Positions 44,707-53,139 are shown, counted from the first letter of the stretch. The stretch is 64,000 bases of DNA from Gaiellasilicea sp963791905 (GCA_963791905.1 CAWBTX010000004.1:620001-684000); one strand, 5' to 3'. Notes: a model not told the origin generated them from the sequence alone. Made by a program: numbers and translations.

Positions 44707-44855
44707 GCGCTCTCGAGCGCCAGCTTGTCGACGATGTAGCGCGCGTACCACCCCGGCCAGTCCTCGTCGGGACGCCCGAGGTCCTGCTCGTACTCGGCAT
44801 GGGCGGCCTCCGCCTCGCGAAGAAGCTCGGCGAGCCGCTCGGCAGTCAGGTCCAT
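44703..44855 (-). CDS. Conserved 50-residue protein (DWPxWYA motif)
   Basis: A very short gene with a strong AAGGAGGAG site just before ATG 44855. The product begins MDLTAERLAELLREAEAAHA, continues EYEQDLGRPDEDWPGWYARY and ends IVDKLALESA. The EAAHxxYE...LG..DxDWPxWYAxYI pattern is a conserved small-protein motif I have seen in actinobacteria and proteobacteria. The function is unknown. It overlaps the YdhR-like gene by four bases and is probably cotranscribed with it. Confidence 0.8.
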   Translation of the reverse strand: MDLTAERLAELLREAEAAHAEYEQDLGRPDEDWPGWYARYIVDKLALESA

Positions 44856-44937
44856 CGCTCCTCCTTGGAGTTCGGTTCAGAATGATGCCCCGCCGAGCGT
44901 GACAGAGCGGTGATGGCGTTCATTTTGAATCGAGCTC

Positions 44938-46497
44938 CTACATCCGAAAGATGCCGAACGTGCTCTCCGAGATCGGCGCGTTCAGCGCGGCGGAGATGCC
45001 AAGCGCGAGCACGCGCCGGGTATCGAGCGGATCGATGATGCCGTCGTCCCAGAGTCGCGCCGTGGAGTAGTACGGGTTGCCCTCCAGCTCGTACTTCTCG
45101 CGGATCTCGTCCGGATCGGCGTCGCCGACCATGGTCAGCACCGTCGCGGCCTGCTCGCCACCCATCACCGAGATGCGGGCGTTCGGCCACATCCACAGCT
45201 GCCGCGGCTCGTAGGCGCGGCCGCACATCGCGTAGTTCCCCGCGCCGAAGGATCCGCCGACGACGACCGTGAACTTCGGCACGTCGGCGCACGCGACCGC
45301 CATCACGAGCTTCGCTCCGTCGCGCGCGATCCCGCCCTCCTCGTACTCCTTGCCGACCATGAAGCCCGTGATGTTCTGGAGGAAGACGAGCGGCACACGC
45401 CGCTTGCACGCGAGCTCGATGAAGTGGGCGCCCTTCTGCGCCGACTCGGCGAACAGGACGCCCTTGTTGGCGAGGATGGCGACCGGGTTGCCTTCGATCC
45501 GGGCAAACCCGCAGACGAGCGTCTCGCCGTACAGCGCCTTGAACTCGGCGAAGCGGCTCCCGTCGACGATCCGCGCGATCACCTCCCGCGCATCGAGCTC
45601 GTGCTTGAAGTCCTCCGGGACGAGGCCGTAGAGCTCGTGCGGGTCGAGCGCCGGCGGCTCGGGCGGCGCGACCTCCCACGGCACCTCGTCTTTCCGCCGA
45701 TGGAGGTTGCGGACGACCTGCCGTGCGAGGGCGAGCGCATGCTCGTCCGACGTCGCAAAGTGGTCGGCGACGCCCGAGCGGCGCGTGTGGACGTCGGCGC
45801 CGCCCAGCTCCTCGGCGGTCACCTCCTGCCCGGTTGCGGCCTTTACGAGCGGCGGGCCGCCGATGAAGATCGTGCCGGTGCCCTGGACGATGATCGTCTC
45901 GTCCGACATCGCCGGCACGTAGGCGCCGCCGGCCGTGCACGAACCCATCACCACGGCGATCTGCGGGATGCCGAGGGCCGACATGCGCGCCTGGTTGAAG
46001 AAGATCCGGCCGAAGTGGTCGCGGTCCGGGAAGACCTCCGCCTGCAGCGGCAGGAAGGCGCCGCCCGAGTCGACGAGGTAGATGCAGGGGAGCCGGTTCT
46101 GCTCGGCCACCTCCTGTGCGCGCAGATGCTTCTTGACGGTGAGCGGGAAGTAGGAGCCGCCCTTGACGGTCGCGTCGTTCGCGACGATCACGCATTCCTG
46201 CCCCTCGACCACGCCGATGCCGGTCACGAGGCCGGCAGCCGGCGCCTGGCCCTCGTACATGTCCCAGGCGGCGAGCGCGCTCAGCTCGAGGAAGGCTGAG
46301 CCGGGGTCGACCAGGCGGTCGATCCGCTCGCGAGCGGGCAGCTTCCCGCGCGAGCGATGGCGCTCGAGCGCCTTCTCGCCGCCGCCCGCCGCGACCTGAG
46401 CGGTGCGCTCGCGCAACTCGGCGACGAGCGCCTCCATCCGCCGCTCGCGGCCCGCAAAGGTGTCGTCGCGCTCGATCTGCGAGGTCAGCAGGGCCAC
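44938..46497 (-). CDS. mccB: Acyl-CoA carboxylase beta subunit (3-methylcrotonyl-CoA carboxylase type)
   Basis: A 519-residue carboxyltransferase. MccB-like signatures are GGSYFPLTVKKHLRAQEVAE, CIYLVDSGGAFLPLQAEVFP with DRDHFGRIFFNQARMSALGI, VVMGSCTAGGAYVPAMSDET and GTIFIGGPPLVKAATGQEV. The C-terminal half has LVFLQNITGFMVGKEYEEGG and VGGSFGAGNYAMCGRAYEPR. It moves carboxyl from biotin to 3-methylcrotonyl-CoA in leucine breakdown. The partner is probably the biotin carboxylase at 36530. GTG 46497 is chosen, with TACCCT six bases upstream; the open frame upstream runs over the divergent hydrolase gene. Confidence 0.92.
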   Translation of the reverse strand: MALLTSQIERDDTFAGRERRMEALVAELRERTAQVAAGGGEKALERHRSRGKLPARERIDRLVDPGSAFLELSALAAWDMYEGQAPAAGLVTGIGVVEGQECVIVANDATVKGGSYFPLTVKKHLRAQEVAEQNRLPCIYLVDSGGAFLPLQAEVFPDRDHFGRIFFNQARMSALGIPQIAVVMGSCTAGGAYVPAMSDETIIVQGTGTIFIGGPPLVKAATGQEVTAEELGGADVHTRRSGVADHFATSDEHALALARQVVRNLHRRKDEVPWEVAPPEPPALDPHELYGLVPEDFKHELDAREVIARIVDGSRFAEFKALYGETLVCGFARIEGNPVAILANKGVLFAESAQKGAHFIELACKRRVPLVFLQNITGFMVGKEYEEGGIARDGAKLVMAVACADVPKFTVVVGGSFGAGNYAMCGRAYEPRQLWMWPNARISVMGGEQAATVLTMVGDADPDEIREKYELEGNPYYSTARLWDDGIIDPLDTRRVLALGISAALNAPISESTFGIFRM

Positions 46498-46503
46498 GCG
46501 GGC

Positions 46504-46519
46504 AGGGTAACGGTACGGT
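46504..46519. promoter_or_regulatory. Back-to-back leaderless -10 boxes
   Basis: TACCCT on minus (46504-46509) is six bases before GTG 46497. TACGGT on plus (46514-46519) is six bases before GTG 46526. Both divergent genes appear leaderless and only four bases separate the boxes. Confidence 0.55.
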
Positions 46520-46525
46520 CGGTCT

Positions 46526-47158
46526 GTGTTCTGCTTCGTCCACGGGCTCGGCGTCGGCCAGAGGTACTTCGATCCGCTCGCCCGGGAGTTGGGCCGGGCG
46601 CTGCTGCGTCCCGAGCTGGAGGAGCCCATGCCGATCCCCGAACTCGGGGCGCAGCTGGAGGTGGCCCTCACGGAGCCGGCCGTCGTGATCGCGAACTCGA
46701 TGGGGTGCCAGGTCGCGACCGAGGTCGCGCTGCGCCGGCCCGACCTCGTGGAGGCGCTCGTGCTCGTCGGGCCGAGCACCGACCCGAGCTCGCGCAGCCT
46801 GGTCAGGCAGGCGTTCCGCCTCGCGCTCGATGCCTGGTTCGAGCCGCCGAAGCTCACCGGAATCGTCCTGGGGGAGTACGTGCGCCGCGGGCCGCGGCGG
46901 CTGATCCAGCAGGCCCGCTATGCGCTCGCGGACGCGATCGAGGAGCGGCTGCCGGAGATCGACGCGCCCTCGTTGGTCATCCGCGGCGCGCACGATCCTC
47001 TCTGCCCGGCGCAGTGGGGCCAGCAGGCCGCGGCGCTCCTGCGGACGAAGCTCGTCACGGTTGCGGGCGCCGGGCACGCGGTGCACTACTCGCACCCGAA
47101 GCAGGTCGCGTCCGAGGTGAGTCGTTTGCTCGAAGAAACGCGAGCACTGCTCGGCTGA
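46526..47158 (+). CDS. Alpha/beta hydrolase
   Basis: A 210-residue alpha/beta hydrolase fold protein. It has the oxyanion motif FVHGLGVG, nucleophile Ser in VIANSMGCQVATEV, acid Asp in IRGAHDPLCPAQ and His in AGAGHAVHYSHP. The lid is short. The substrate is unknown; esters or lactones are typical. The start is GTG 46526, leaderless by the TACGGT box. Its 3' end overlaps the convergent hydrolase gene by 104 bases. Confidence 0.88.
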   Translation: MFCFVHGLGVGQRYFDPLARELGRALLRPELEEPMPIPELGAQLEVALTEPAVVIANSMGCQVATEVALRRPDLVEALVLVGPSTDPSSRSLVRQAFRLALDAWFEPPKLTGIVLGEYVRRGPRRLIQQARYALADAIEERLPEIDAPSLVIRGAHDPLCPAQWGQQAAALLRTKLVTVAGAGHAVHYSHPKQVASEVSRLLEETRALLG

Positions 47159-47786
47159 CCTCATCAGGCCGGTCGAGCATCGGCACGTGCGCGGCGCCCG
47201 CGATGAGCTCGAGGCGGGAACTGGGCATCGCGTCGAGGAACTCCTTGGCGTGGCCGGGCGGGATGAGCGGGTCACGGTCGCCCCAGAGAAGCAGGGTCGG
47301 CACACGGACGGCCGTCAGGTCGGGGCGAATGTCATCGGCGAGCAGCCTCGCTCCGGCGACGAGGACCGCCAGCGGCCCCGTGCGAATCGTGTCGTAGGCA
47401 AGGCGGGGCAAGAAGAAGGGGCCTGCCCTTACCAGCGCCGACGCGAGCGGCACGACGGAGCCGACCGCCGACCGGCCCGGAATGCCGGCCGGTGCGACGA
47501 GGACGAGCCGATCGACCGTCTCCGGGTGGCGAAGGGCGAGGCGTACGGCCAGCAGGCCGCCCAGCGAGTGGCCCACGTACGCCGCAGGGCTCAGGTCGGC
47601 GAACCGCTGCGCGATCCGGTCGACGAGGTCGTCCGGATCGTAGGCGTGCCACCGCGGAAGGTCGACGAGATGGACGGTGTGCGCGAGCGCGAGCGCCGGC
47701 GCAACGTCACGCCACCAAGCCGACGAGCCGGCCAGGCCGTGCACGAGCACGACCGGCGTTCCCGCTCCGAACGTTTGCACGCGCAC
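47055..47786 (-). CDS. Alpha/beta hydrolase
   Basis: A 243-residue alpha/beta hydrolase: VVLVHGLAGSSAWWRDVAPA, nucleophile elbow YVGHSLGGLLAVRLALRHPE, Asp in LLWGDRDPLIPP and His in AGAAHVPMLDRPDEV. The C-terminal 25 residues are Arg/Pro/Ala-rich and encoded by the antisense of the convergent gene, so they may be an unselected tail. GTG 47786 is chosen; CAGAGT lies six bases upstream, similar to the other leaderless starts. The longer frame upstream has no support. Confidence 0.85.
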   Translation of the reverse strand: MRVQTFGAGTPVVLVHGLAGSSAWWRDVAPALALAHTVHLVDLPRWHAYDPDDLVDRIAQRFADLSPAAYVGHSLGGLLAVRLALRHPETVDRLVLVAPAGIPGRSAVGSVVPLASALVRAGPFFLPRLAYDTIRTGPLAVLVAGARLLADDIRPDLTAVRVPTLLLWGDRDPLIPPGHAKEFLDAMPSSRLELIAGAAHVPMLDRPDEVSRAVLAFLRANDSPRTRPASGASSAPRARRPQP

Positions 47787-47846
47787 GACCGGACTCTGCC
47801 CGAAGCAACCGTTTGATTCACGCACGTCTGGTAGGAACCCTGAGTC

Positions 47847-48311
47847 ATGGACTGGTACGAGGCAGTCGAGGTCGCGGCGCGGGCGCACGGGCAGCAGCGC
47901 GACCGAAGCGACGTCTTCCAGTTGGTGCACAGCGTGTCGGTCGCCTCCGCGCTCGGCGACGGTGCGACCGACGACGAGCTCGCCACGGCAGTCCTCCACG
48001 ACGTCATCGAGGACACCGATTGGACGGCGGACGATCTCCTGCGCGAGGGTGTCCCGCCCGTCGTCGTCGAAGCCGTCGAGCACGTGAGCCGAGTCGAGCC
48101 GGAGAAGGAGACCTACCGCGCCTTCGTCGACCGCGTGGCGAGGGCGGACGGCGAGTCGGGCCGGATCGCCCGGCGCGTCAAGCTCGCCGACCTGCTGACG
48201 AACCTGGAGCGCATTGGCTCCCTGCCGGAGGGTGAGAGCATGCGGCGCAAGCGGTACCTCCCGGCGCTCGAGACGATCCGGAGCGCCATGCGCGACCGCT
48301 GCGAAACCTAG
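47847..48311 (+). CDS. HD-domain phosphohydrolase (RelA/SpoT-like HD)
   Basis: A 154-residue, single-domain metal-dependent phosphohydrolase. Motifs: AARAHGQQRDRSDVFQLVHS (first His), ATAVLHDVIEDTDWTADDLL (HD and ED pairs) and ARRVKLADLLTNLERIGSLP (distal Asp). This layout is that of small alarmone hydrolase-like (SpoT/Mesh1-type) proteins. It may hydrolyse (p)ppGpp or another nucleotide, which the sequence alone cannot decide. The start is ATG 47847. Its TAG shares CTAG with the convergent glycoside hydrolase gene. Confidence 0.82.
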   Translation: MDWYEAVEVAARAHGQQRDRSDVFQLVHSVSVASALGDGATDDELATAVLHDVIEDTDWTADDLLREGVPPVVVEAVEHVSRVEPEKETYRAFVDRVARADGESGRIARRVKLADLLTNLERIGSLPEGESMRRKRYLPALETIRSAMRDRCET

Positions 48312-49810
48312 CCGACGACGAAGGGCTTGCTCACGCGGAGCGTCGTCCGTCGCGGATTCATGCTCGCACGGATCCGCACCGCGAAGACGTAGCTGCCGGG
48401 GCGCAGCCGCCGGGCCGGGAAGCGCACGCGCGGCTTCCAGTTGGCACGGATCAGCCCAGCCGCCGTCGCGACCGCGGCCGGCGCGGTGTTCGCCGTCAGC
48501 CGCCGGATCGTCGTCATCGGCGCCGGCAGGCGGTAGATCGCGCCGGTGTACGTCGCCTCCTCGGCGGCCGTGACGTTGAACCCCCAGTCGCGCCGCACGC
48601 GCGGGAATGACCTCTTCGGGCTGAACGCCACCCTCGCTCCGACCACGCTGCTCGTGTGCCGCCAGACGGCCGGCTTCCGCGTGCAGCCCTTTCGGGCTCG
48701 CGCCACCGCCTTGCGCACCGACTCGAGGGCCGGTCGCGCCGTCCCGTCGGCTCGCCGGAGGCCCGACTGGAAGCGCGCCAGGTCGGGATCGTCACGCAGA
48801 TACAGGAGGTAGAGAGCCGAGATGGTCCTGTCGCAGGCCGCGAGCTCGACCAGCTTCGCGTAGTTGGCAGCCTGCGCGCGCTCGCTCGTGACGGACACCG
48901 TCTCGCGGCCGAAGTAGGCGGCACGCGACGCGGCGGGCACCGCCGCCTGCCAGCCGATCTCGTCGACGCGCAGCTTCAGTCCCTGCTCCACCGTCCGTTG
49001 CCCCGTGCCGGCGAACGCGTCCCAGACGGCCTGCTTGATCCGGGCGATGTTGACCAATCCCGCCCGTGGCCAGACGTCGCCGGCGAGCGCTGAGTCGCGA
49101 TCGGAGCGCGGATACGGGTGCACGCCGAGCTCGTCCATCAGCGGCAGAGCTCGCCCGCTGGCGCGATACGCGGCGCCGAGGTCGCGAAGGAAGCGAATGG
49201 GCGAGGTGGACGCGTTCGAGCGCGCGAACGCCAGGTCGTTGCCGCGGCCCGAGAGCCCGAGCCCGATCACCCGGATGCCGCGGTTCACCCGCTTGAGCGT
49301 GTCGTAGGAGCCGGCGAGCAGCTCGGCGTACGCTGCCGCCGCGGCCCCGCGGCCCGTCGAGTAGAACTGCGGCCGCCAGAAGCGCGGCTGGTTGGGCTCG
49401 TTGCCGACGACGTACTCCCGCACCTGCGGATACGTCCTGGCGAGCAGCTCGAGGAACGCGGTGTAGTCGTCGACGGCCGTCGGCGTGGCCGTCAGCGCGG
49501 TCGGGTCGAGCGCAAGCACCTGGAAGACGACCTTGACGCCCTGCGCCCGGGCGGCGGGGAGCGCCTTGTCGAGGAAGGCCTTGTCCACGATCGTCGTCGG
49601 CCGGTCGGGGTGAAACTGGACGCTGATCCGGTTCTCGGTCATGCCGAGCGCACGCAGCTGGCGGAAGTACGCGGGGCTGCCTTCGGCCCACTTGCCGGCG
49701 TCGTCGGCGATGCCGAAGCGTGCGCCGTCCGCTGCCGGCGCAGCCAGGATGCTGCCTGCGAACGCAGCCGTGACCAGCAGGCTGCGCGTCCATGTGCCTG
49801 ATTTCCTCAC
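48308..49810 (-). CDS. Secreted glycoside hydrolase-like protein with C-terminal beta domain
   Basis: A 500-residue protein. It has a signal peptide (SLLVTAAFAGSILAAPAADG) and a TIM-barrel-like domain (ARFGIADDAGKWAEGSPAYF, MTENRISVQFHPDRP, YVVGNEPNQPRFWRPQF, LGVHPYPRSD, LKLRVDEIGWQAAVPA). The Glu of GNEPN and the Glu of VDEIGW match the two catalytic glutamates of clan GH-A. The C-terminal 140 residues are Arg-rich beta (WKPRVRFPARRLRPGSYVFA). The start GTG 49810 gives the basic n-region VRKSGTWTRS; longer frames upstream are not supported. It is a paralogue of the 39551 gene by layout. Confidence 0.82.
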   Translation of the reverse strand: MRKSGTWTRSLLVTAAFAGSILAAPAADGARFGIADDAGKWAEGSPAYFRQLRALGMTENRISVQFHPDRPTTIVDKAFLDKALPAARAQGVKVVFQVLALDPTALTATPTAVDDYTAFLELLARTYPQVREYVVGNEPNQPRFWRPQFYSTGRGAAAAAYAELLAGSYDTLKRVNRGIRVIGLGLSGRGNDLAFARSNASTSPIRFLRDLGAAYRASGRALPLMDELGVHPYPRSDRDSALAGDVWPRAGLVNIARIKQAVWDAFAGTGQRTVEQGLKLRVDEIGWQAAVPAASRAAYFGRETVSVTSERAQAANYAKLVELAACDRTISALYLLYLRDDPDLARFQSGLRRADGTARPALESVRKAVARARKGCTRKPAVWRHTSSVVGARVAFSPKRSFPRVRRDWGFNVTAAEEATYTGAIYRLPAPMTTIRRLTANTAPAAVATAAGLIRANWKPRVRFPARRLRPGSYVFAVRIRASMNPRRTTLRVSKPFVVG

Positions 49811-49870
49811 CGTCGTGCGAAGGCGCGGAGTATCGCAGGACCTGCCGACGGCGGCGCCGCCTCGACCGTG

Positions 49871-49876
49871 TACGTT
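49871..49876 (+). promoter_or_regulatory. Leaderless -10 box (TACGTT)
   Basis: TACGTT lies exactly six bases before GTG 49883 of the acetyltransferase gene. It argues against the in-frame GTG at 49868 being the start. Confidence 0.45.
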
Positions 49877-49882
49877 CAGGGC

Positions 49883-50326
49883 GTGGCGAGTACGGCGACC
49901 AGCCTGCGCGAGATCACGAAGGAGACGGTGCGGCAGATCACCGCTCTCGACGTCACTCCGGAGCAGCAGGGGCTCGTCGCGCCGAACTCGGTCTCTATCG
50001 CGGAGGCGTACTTCGAGCCGAAGGCCTGGTTCCGGGCGGTCTACTTCGGCGAGGAGCCGGCCGGCTTCGTGATGGTCTGGCGCGATCCCGACGAGCGCCA
50101 GTTCTACGTCTGGCGCTTCATGGTGGACGCGGGCTTCCAGGGGAAGGGCATCGGCGCTCGCGCGCTCGAACTGCTGCTGGAGGAGGCGCGCGCCGACGGC
50201 GTCGAGGAAGTGACCTTGTCGGTCGTCCCGGGCGAGCGAAGCGCGATGGCGTTCTACGAGCGATTCGGCTTCGAGGCCACGGGCGTCGTGGAGCACGGCG
50301 AGGCGCAGATGCGGCTTCGCCTCTAA
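49883..50326 (+). CDS. GNAT-family N-acetyltransferase (PaiA/spermidine acetyltransferase-like)
   Basis: A 147-residue GNAT protein. It has the acceptor side TALDVTPEQQGLVAPNSVSI, core strand ERQFYVWRFMVDAGFQGKGI and acetyl-CoA loop Q-x-x-G-x-G/A (FQGKGIGARALELLLEEA). It ends VVPGERSAMAFYERFGFEAT. The N-terminal QQGLVAPNSVSIAEAYF is typical of diamine/spermidine acetyltransferases. The start is GTG 49883, leaderless. It is divergent from the glycoside hydrolase. Confidence 0.88.
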   Translation: MASTATSLREITKETVRQITALDVTPEQQGLVAPNSVSIAEAYFEPKAWFRAVYFGEEPAGFVMVWRDPDERQFYVWRFMVDAGFQGKGIGARALELLLEEARADGVEEVTLSVVPGERSAMAFYERFGFEATGVVEHGEAQMRLRL

Positions 50327-50442
50327 CGCGCGGCGACGCCCGGCCGCCGTCCTAGTTGTGAGGTGAGGAAGAGAGCTCTTCGCGACGACGTCCTGTGCTG
50401 TAGGACAGGTGTTGGGTGTCGCAGGGGAAGGAAGGCGCAGTG

Positions 50443-51105
50443 ATGGAGGCAGCCGCGCCCCCGGCAGGGGCAAAGGGCATCGCGAAGAGCTCGAGGACGC
50501 TTCGCTGGCCGCTCGTCCCGACGCCGGTCGTCGTTGCGGTCGTGGGCCTCCTGCTCGGGTCGTGGCTCTTGCCTGCGTTGACCCAGCAGTGGGACGACCG
50601 GCAGGAGGCCGGTGAGCTGAAGGCGTCGATCGTCTCCGATATCGCCTCGGCCACCGGGCGCGCGCTCATGAGCGCCCACGGGGCCTCCACGGCGCCGGGC
50701 GGGCCATCCTCCGCGGGCGCGATCCCTGCGGCCGGAACGGAGTGGTCGATCGCCAGCCTGGAGATTCGCGCGGAGCTGCAGGCCTACTTCGGGCCCACCG
50801 CGGCCGACCACTGGGAGTTCGTGACCGGGTTCGTCACGTCGACGTTGAACATCGCGTATCGCGGCCCGGCCGGTGCAGCAGAGATCCCGGACCCGTGGAG
50901 CTCCGAAAGGAGGTCTCCTCGCCTGGAGAAGCTCGTCGGCCAGTACGTCGCCGGCGAGGATGTCCTCGACGACCTCGTCGCTGGAATCCTCACCGAAGCA
51001 GAGGGCCTCACGAGCGACCTGCTCACGACGCACGTTTGCGGCTACAGCACGACGTTGCGCGACCTCGTAAACGATCTGTTCCTTAGAGGTAGCCCTTCCT
51101 GCTGA
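50443..51105 (+). CDS. Hypothetical membrane-anchored protein
   Basis: A 220-residue protein of unknown family. A short cytoplasmic N-terminus precedes one membrane segment (VVVAVVGLLLGSWLLPALTQ, residues about 29-50). A soluble domain of about 165 residues follows, with helices SIVSDIASATGRALMSAHGA and LEKLVGQYVAGEDVLDDLVA and a single Cys pair near the C-terminus. The start is ATG 50443, preceded by AAGGAAGG; the frame is open from 50416. The last 23 bases overlap the end of the convergent UPF0104 gene. Confidence 0.65.
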   Translation: MEAAAPPAGAKGIAKSSRTLRWPLVPTPVVVAVVGLLLGSWLLPALTQQWDDRQEAGELKASIVSDIASATGRALMSAHGASTAPGGPSSAGAIPAAGTEWSIASLEIRAELQAYFGPTAADHWEFVTGFVTSTLNIAYRGPAGAAEIPDPWSSERRSPRLEKLVGQYVAGEDVLDDLVAGILTEAEGLTSDLLTTHVCGYSTTLRDLVNDLFLRGSPSC

Positions 51106-52752
51106 GCCAGCGCAGCGATGCGTATCCCCAGATGGGTGGGAGGTAGAAGGTGCAGAGGCGTGAGGTGAGGGCGATGGCGAAGGCTGTGGACTCGTCGACG
51201 CCCACCGCGATGAGGCCGGCGGAGAGGCTTGCCTCTGCAGCGCCGATGCCGCCGGGGACGGGGACGAGGCCGGAGAGGACGGATGCTCCCGTGTTGATGA
51301 GGATGAGCTGCGCGAGGTTGAGGTCGACGCCGTAGGCGAGACAGATCGCGCCGAGTGCGACCGCGGACAGCAGCTCCGAGCCGATGTTCCCGCCGAAGAG
51401 CTCGAGTCGTTTCGGCGGATGCGAGCCACGGTCCAGAGGCCGCCGAGACCGCTCCGGACGCCCGGGAGAACCTTCGCCCTCACCTCCGGCACCGCCAGGA
51501 CGAGGACCACTGATACGGCAATGACCACCCAGGCAGGATCGGCCTTCCCGACCTCACGCGCGATCGTGCCGAAGCCGATCTCGGCCAGCTGGGTGATGAG
51601 CAGGTAGGCCGCAAAGACCACCAGCGCGGTGAGCAGCAGGTCTCTCGGGCGAATGCGACGCATCGGCGCGATCTCCGGCGGCTCGTCCCTGCCGGTGGCT
51701 GCGGCGGCGGCGAGCCGCAGGTCCTTCAGCGTCGACTCGTGGTGACGGAGAAGATCGCGCAGGTGCGGCGTGAACGCCGCACGCTGTAGGTAGGGGAGCG
51801 CGCTGCCCACTGCGTTCACGCCGATGCCGTCGACGGCCGACCGTGTCGCGCGCTTTGGGCCGACGAGGAGCGCGGTGGCGGCGAGCAGCTCTGCGACGTC
51901 GATGTCGAGTGAAGCTTGCGGCGCACCGATGGTTGCGGCGGCGAAGTCGAGCAGGATCGGTGTGCCCCCGTCGAGGATCACGTTGCTCGCGTTCAGCCTG
52001 CCGTGGGAGATGCCCGCGGCGTGGAGAGCCGCGACGTTCGCCCACAGCCGGCTCAGCGTCTCGTCGGCCACGCGCTCCGGGACTGTGGTCTCGAACGGCT
52101 CGACGTCGGGTTGTCGCGTAACGATGAGGGCGTCGCCGTCCGGGCCGAGAGCGGCCGTGACAACCTCGGGGACCCGGGCTCCCGCCTGCGCGGCCATCAC
52201 CGTTGCCAGCGCCTCGTGCTCGACCTGCGCGAGTCGGCCGATCGCGACGCTCATCGGCGGATCTCGGTAGGCGAGGGCTCGCCAGCGGCGTGCGAGCCTT
52301 TGCGTGTCCTGCGCGTCGCGCCCGAGCACCCGCGCTTTCAGCGGCTCCCCGCTGACGTCGTGCCCGAGGTACTCCGCGGCGCCTCTCCGCTGCCGCGCGG
52401 CAGGTTGCAGGTCGTCCACCTCGACTCCGAGCGAGGCCATCGCCCGACGAACGTCCTGCGTCCCCGGAATGCCCGCCGTGGTGCCCAAGACCACCCGCAC
52501 GAGGGCGGCGGCGGCCAGGCCGAGGGCGAGGGCGCCGAGCGCGCTCGACGGCAAGGCAGCGTCGAGAACGATCGCGCCGAGCGCCGCCAGGACGACGAGC
52601 CACCCGCCGACGACCCGAACCGGGCGGACGAGCTCAGGCCCCGCCACCCCGACCACAGCGGCCAGATACGCCACGCGGAGCTCGGGGAACCCCCACCGCG
52701 ACCAGACGTCCGCCTCGATCACGAGCCAGTCGGACTCGACGACGCGGCCCAT
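51083..52752 (-). CDS. Kinase-like domain fused to UPF0104/LPG-synthase transmembrane domain (one frameshift)
   Basis: About 556 residues. After two or three membrane helices (VRVVGGWLVVLAALGAIVLD and others) comes a phosphotransferase-like domain: LHAAGISHGRLNASNVILDG then TPILLDFAAATIG. The catalytic loop reads HGRLNASN where HGDxxxxN is expected, so the base Asp is missing. The C-terminal part is a flippase-like UPF0104 domain: LLLTALVVFAAYLLITQLAE, then after a missing A near 51415 LELFGGNIGSELLSAVALGA and SGLVPVPGGIGAAEASLSAG. Such proteins are related to AglD/MprF membrane domains that move or build lipids. The real start may lie in the upstream frame across a TAG at 52810. Confidence 0.75.
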
Positions 52753-52809
52753 GACGCTCCCGACCGCAGTGACGACCAGGAGGACAACGACCAGGTCGCG
52801 GGCGAGGGC

Positions 52810-53124
52810 CTAGCGACGGTGGACCACGACCTCGATCGCGATGACGAGGGCGAAGGCGATTGCGCCGAGGAAGGCGATCCGCCAGAACGGCTCGGCCCAT
52901 CCGAGGATGGTGGTCAGCGCCTCGGCGACGGCCTCATCGGTCTCTGGAGCCGATGCCGCCAGCACGGCTGCGAGGCCGGTGATGAGTGCTCCAGCTGCCA
53001 GGAGCACCGCGTCGATCGTTCGCCGGTTCCTCCTGTGCGACCCGCCCGCGCTCAGCACGGCGGGGGTCCACGAATGCTTCGTGGTGGTGAGCTCGCTAGC
53101 CGTGGACCCGGCCACGGCCGTCAT
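52810..53124 (-). CDS. Small membrane protein, probably N-terminal part of the UPF0104 protein
   Basis: A 104-residue frame with two membrane helices (TIDAVLLAAGALITGLAAVL and IAFLGAIAFALVIAIEVVV), starting ATG 53124. It ends at a TAG, directly followed in the same frame by ALARDLVVVLLVVTAVGSVM, another helix that leads into the next gene. In related proteins such helices belong to one polypeptide. So the TAG may be a sequencing error, a real split or a read-through point. It is 15 bases downstream of the wHTH gene. Confidence 0.6.
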   Translation of the reverse strand: MTAVAGSTASELTTTKHSWTPAVLSAGGSHRRNRRTIDAVLLAAGALITGLAAVLAASAPETDEAVAEALTTILGWAEPFWRIAFLGAIAFALVIAIEVVVHRR

Positions 53125-53139
53125 TGTGGCCTCGAACGG

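Noticed and set aside
44846..47305. 819-codon minus-strand frame over the carboxyltransferase gene
   Set aside because: Shadow of mccB in another frame; the true frame has all MccB motifs.
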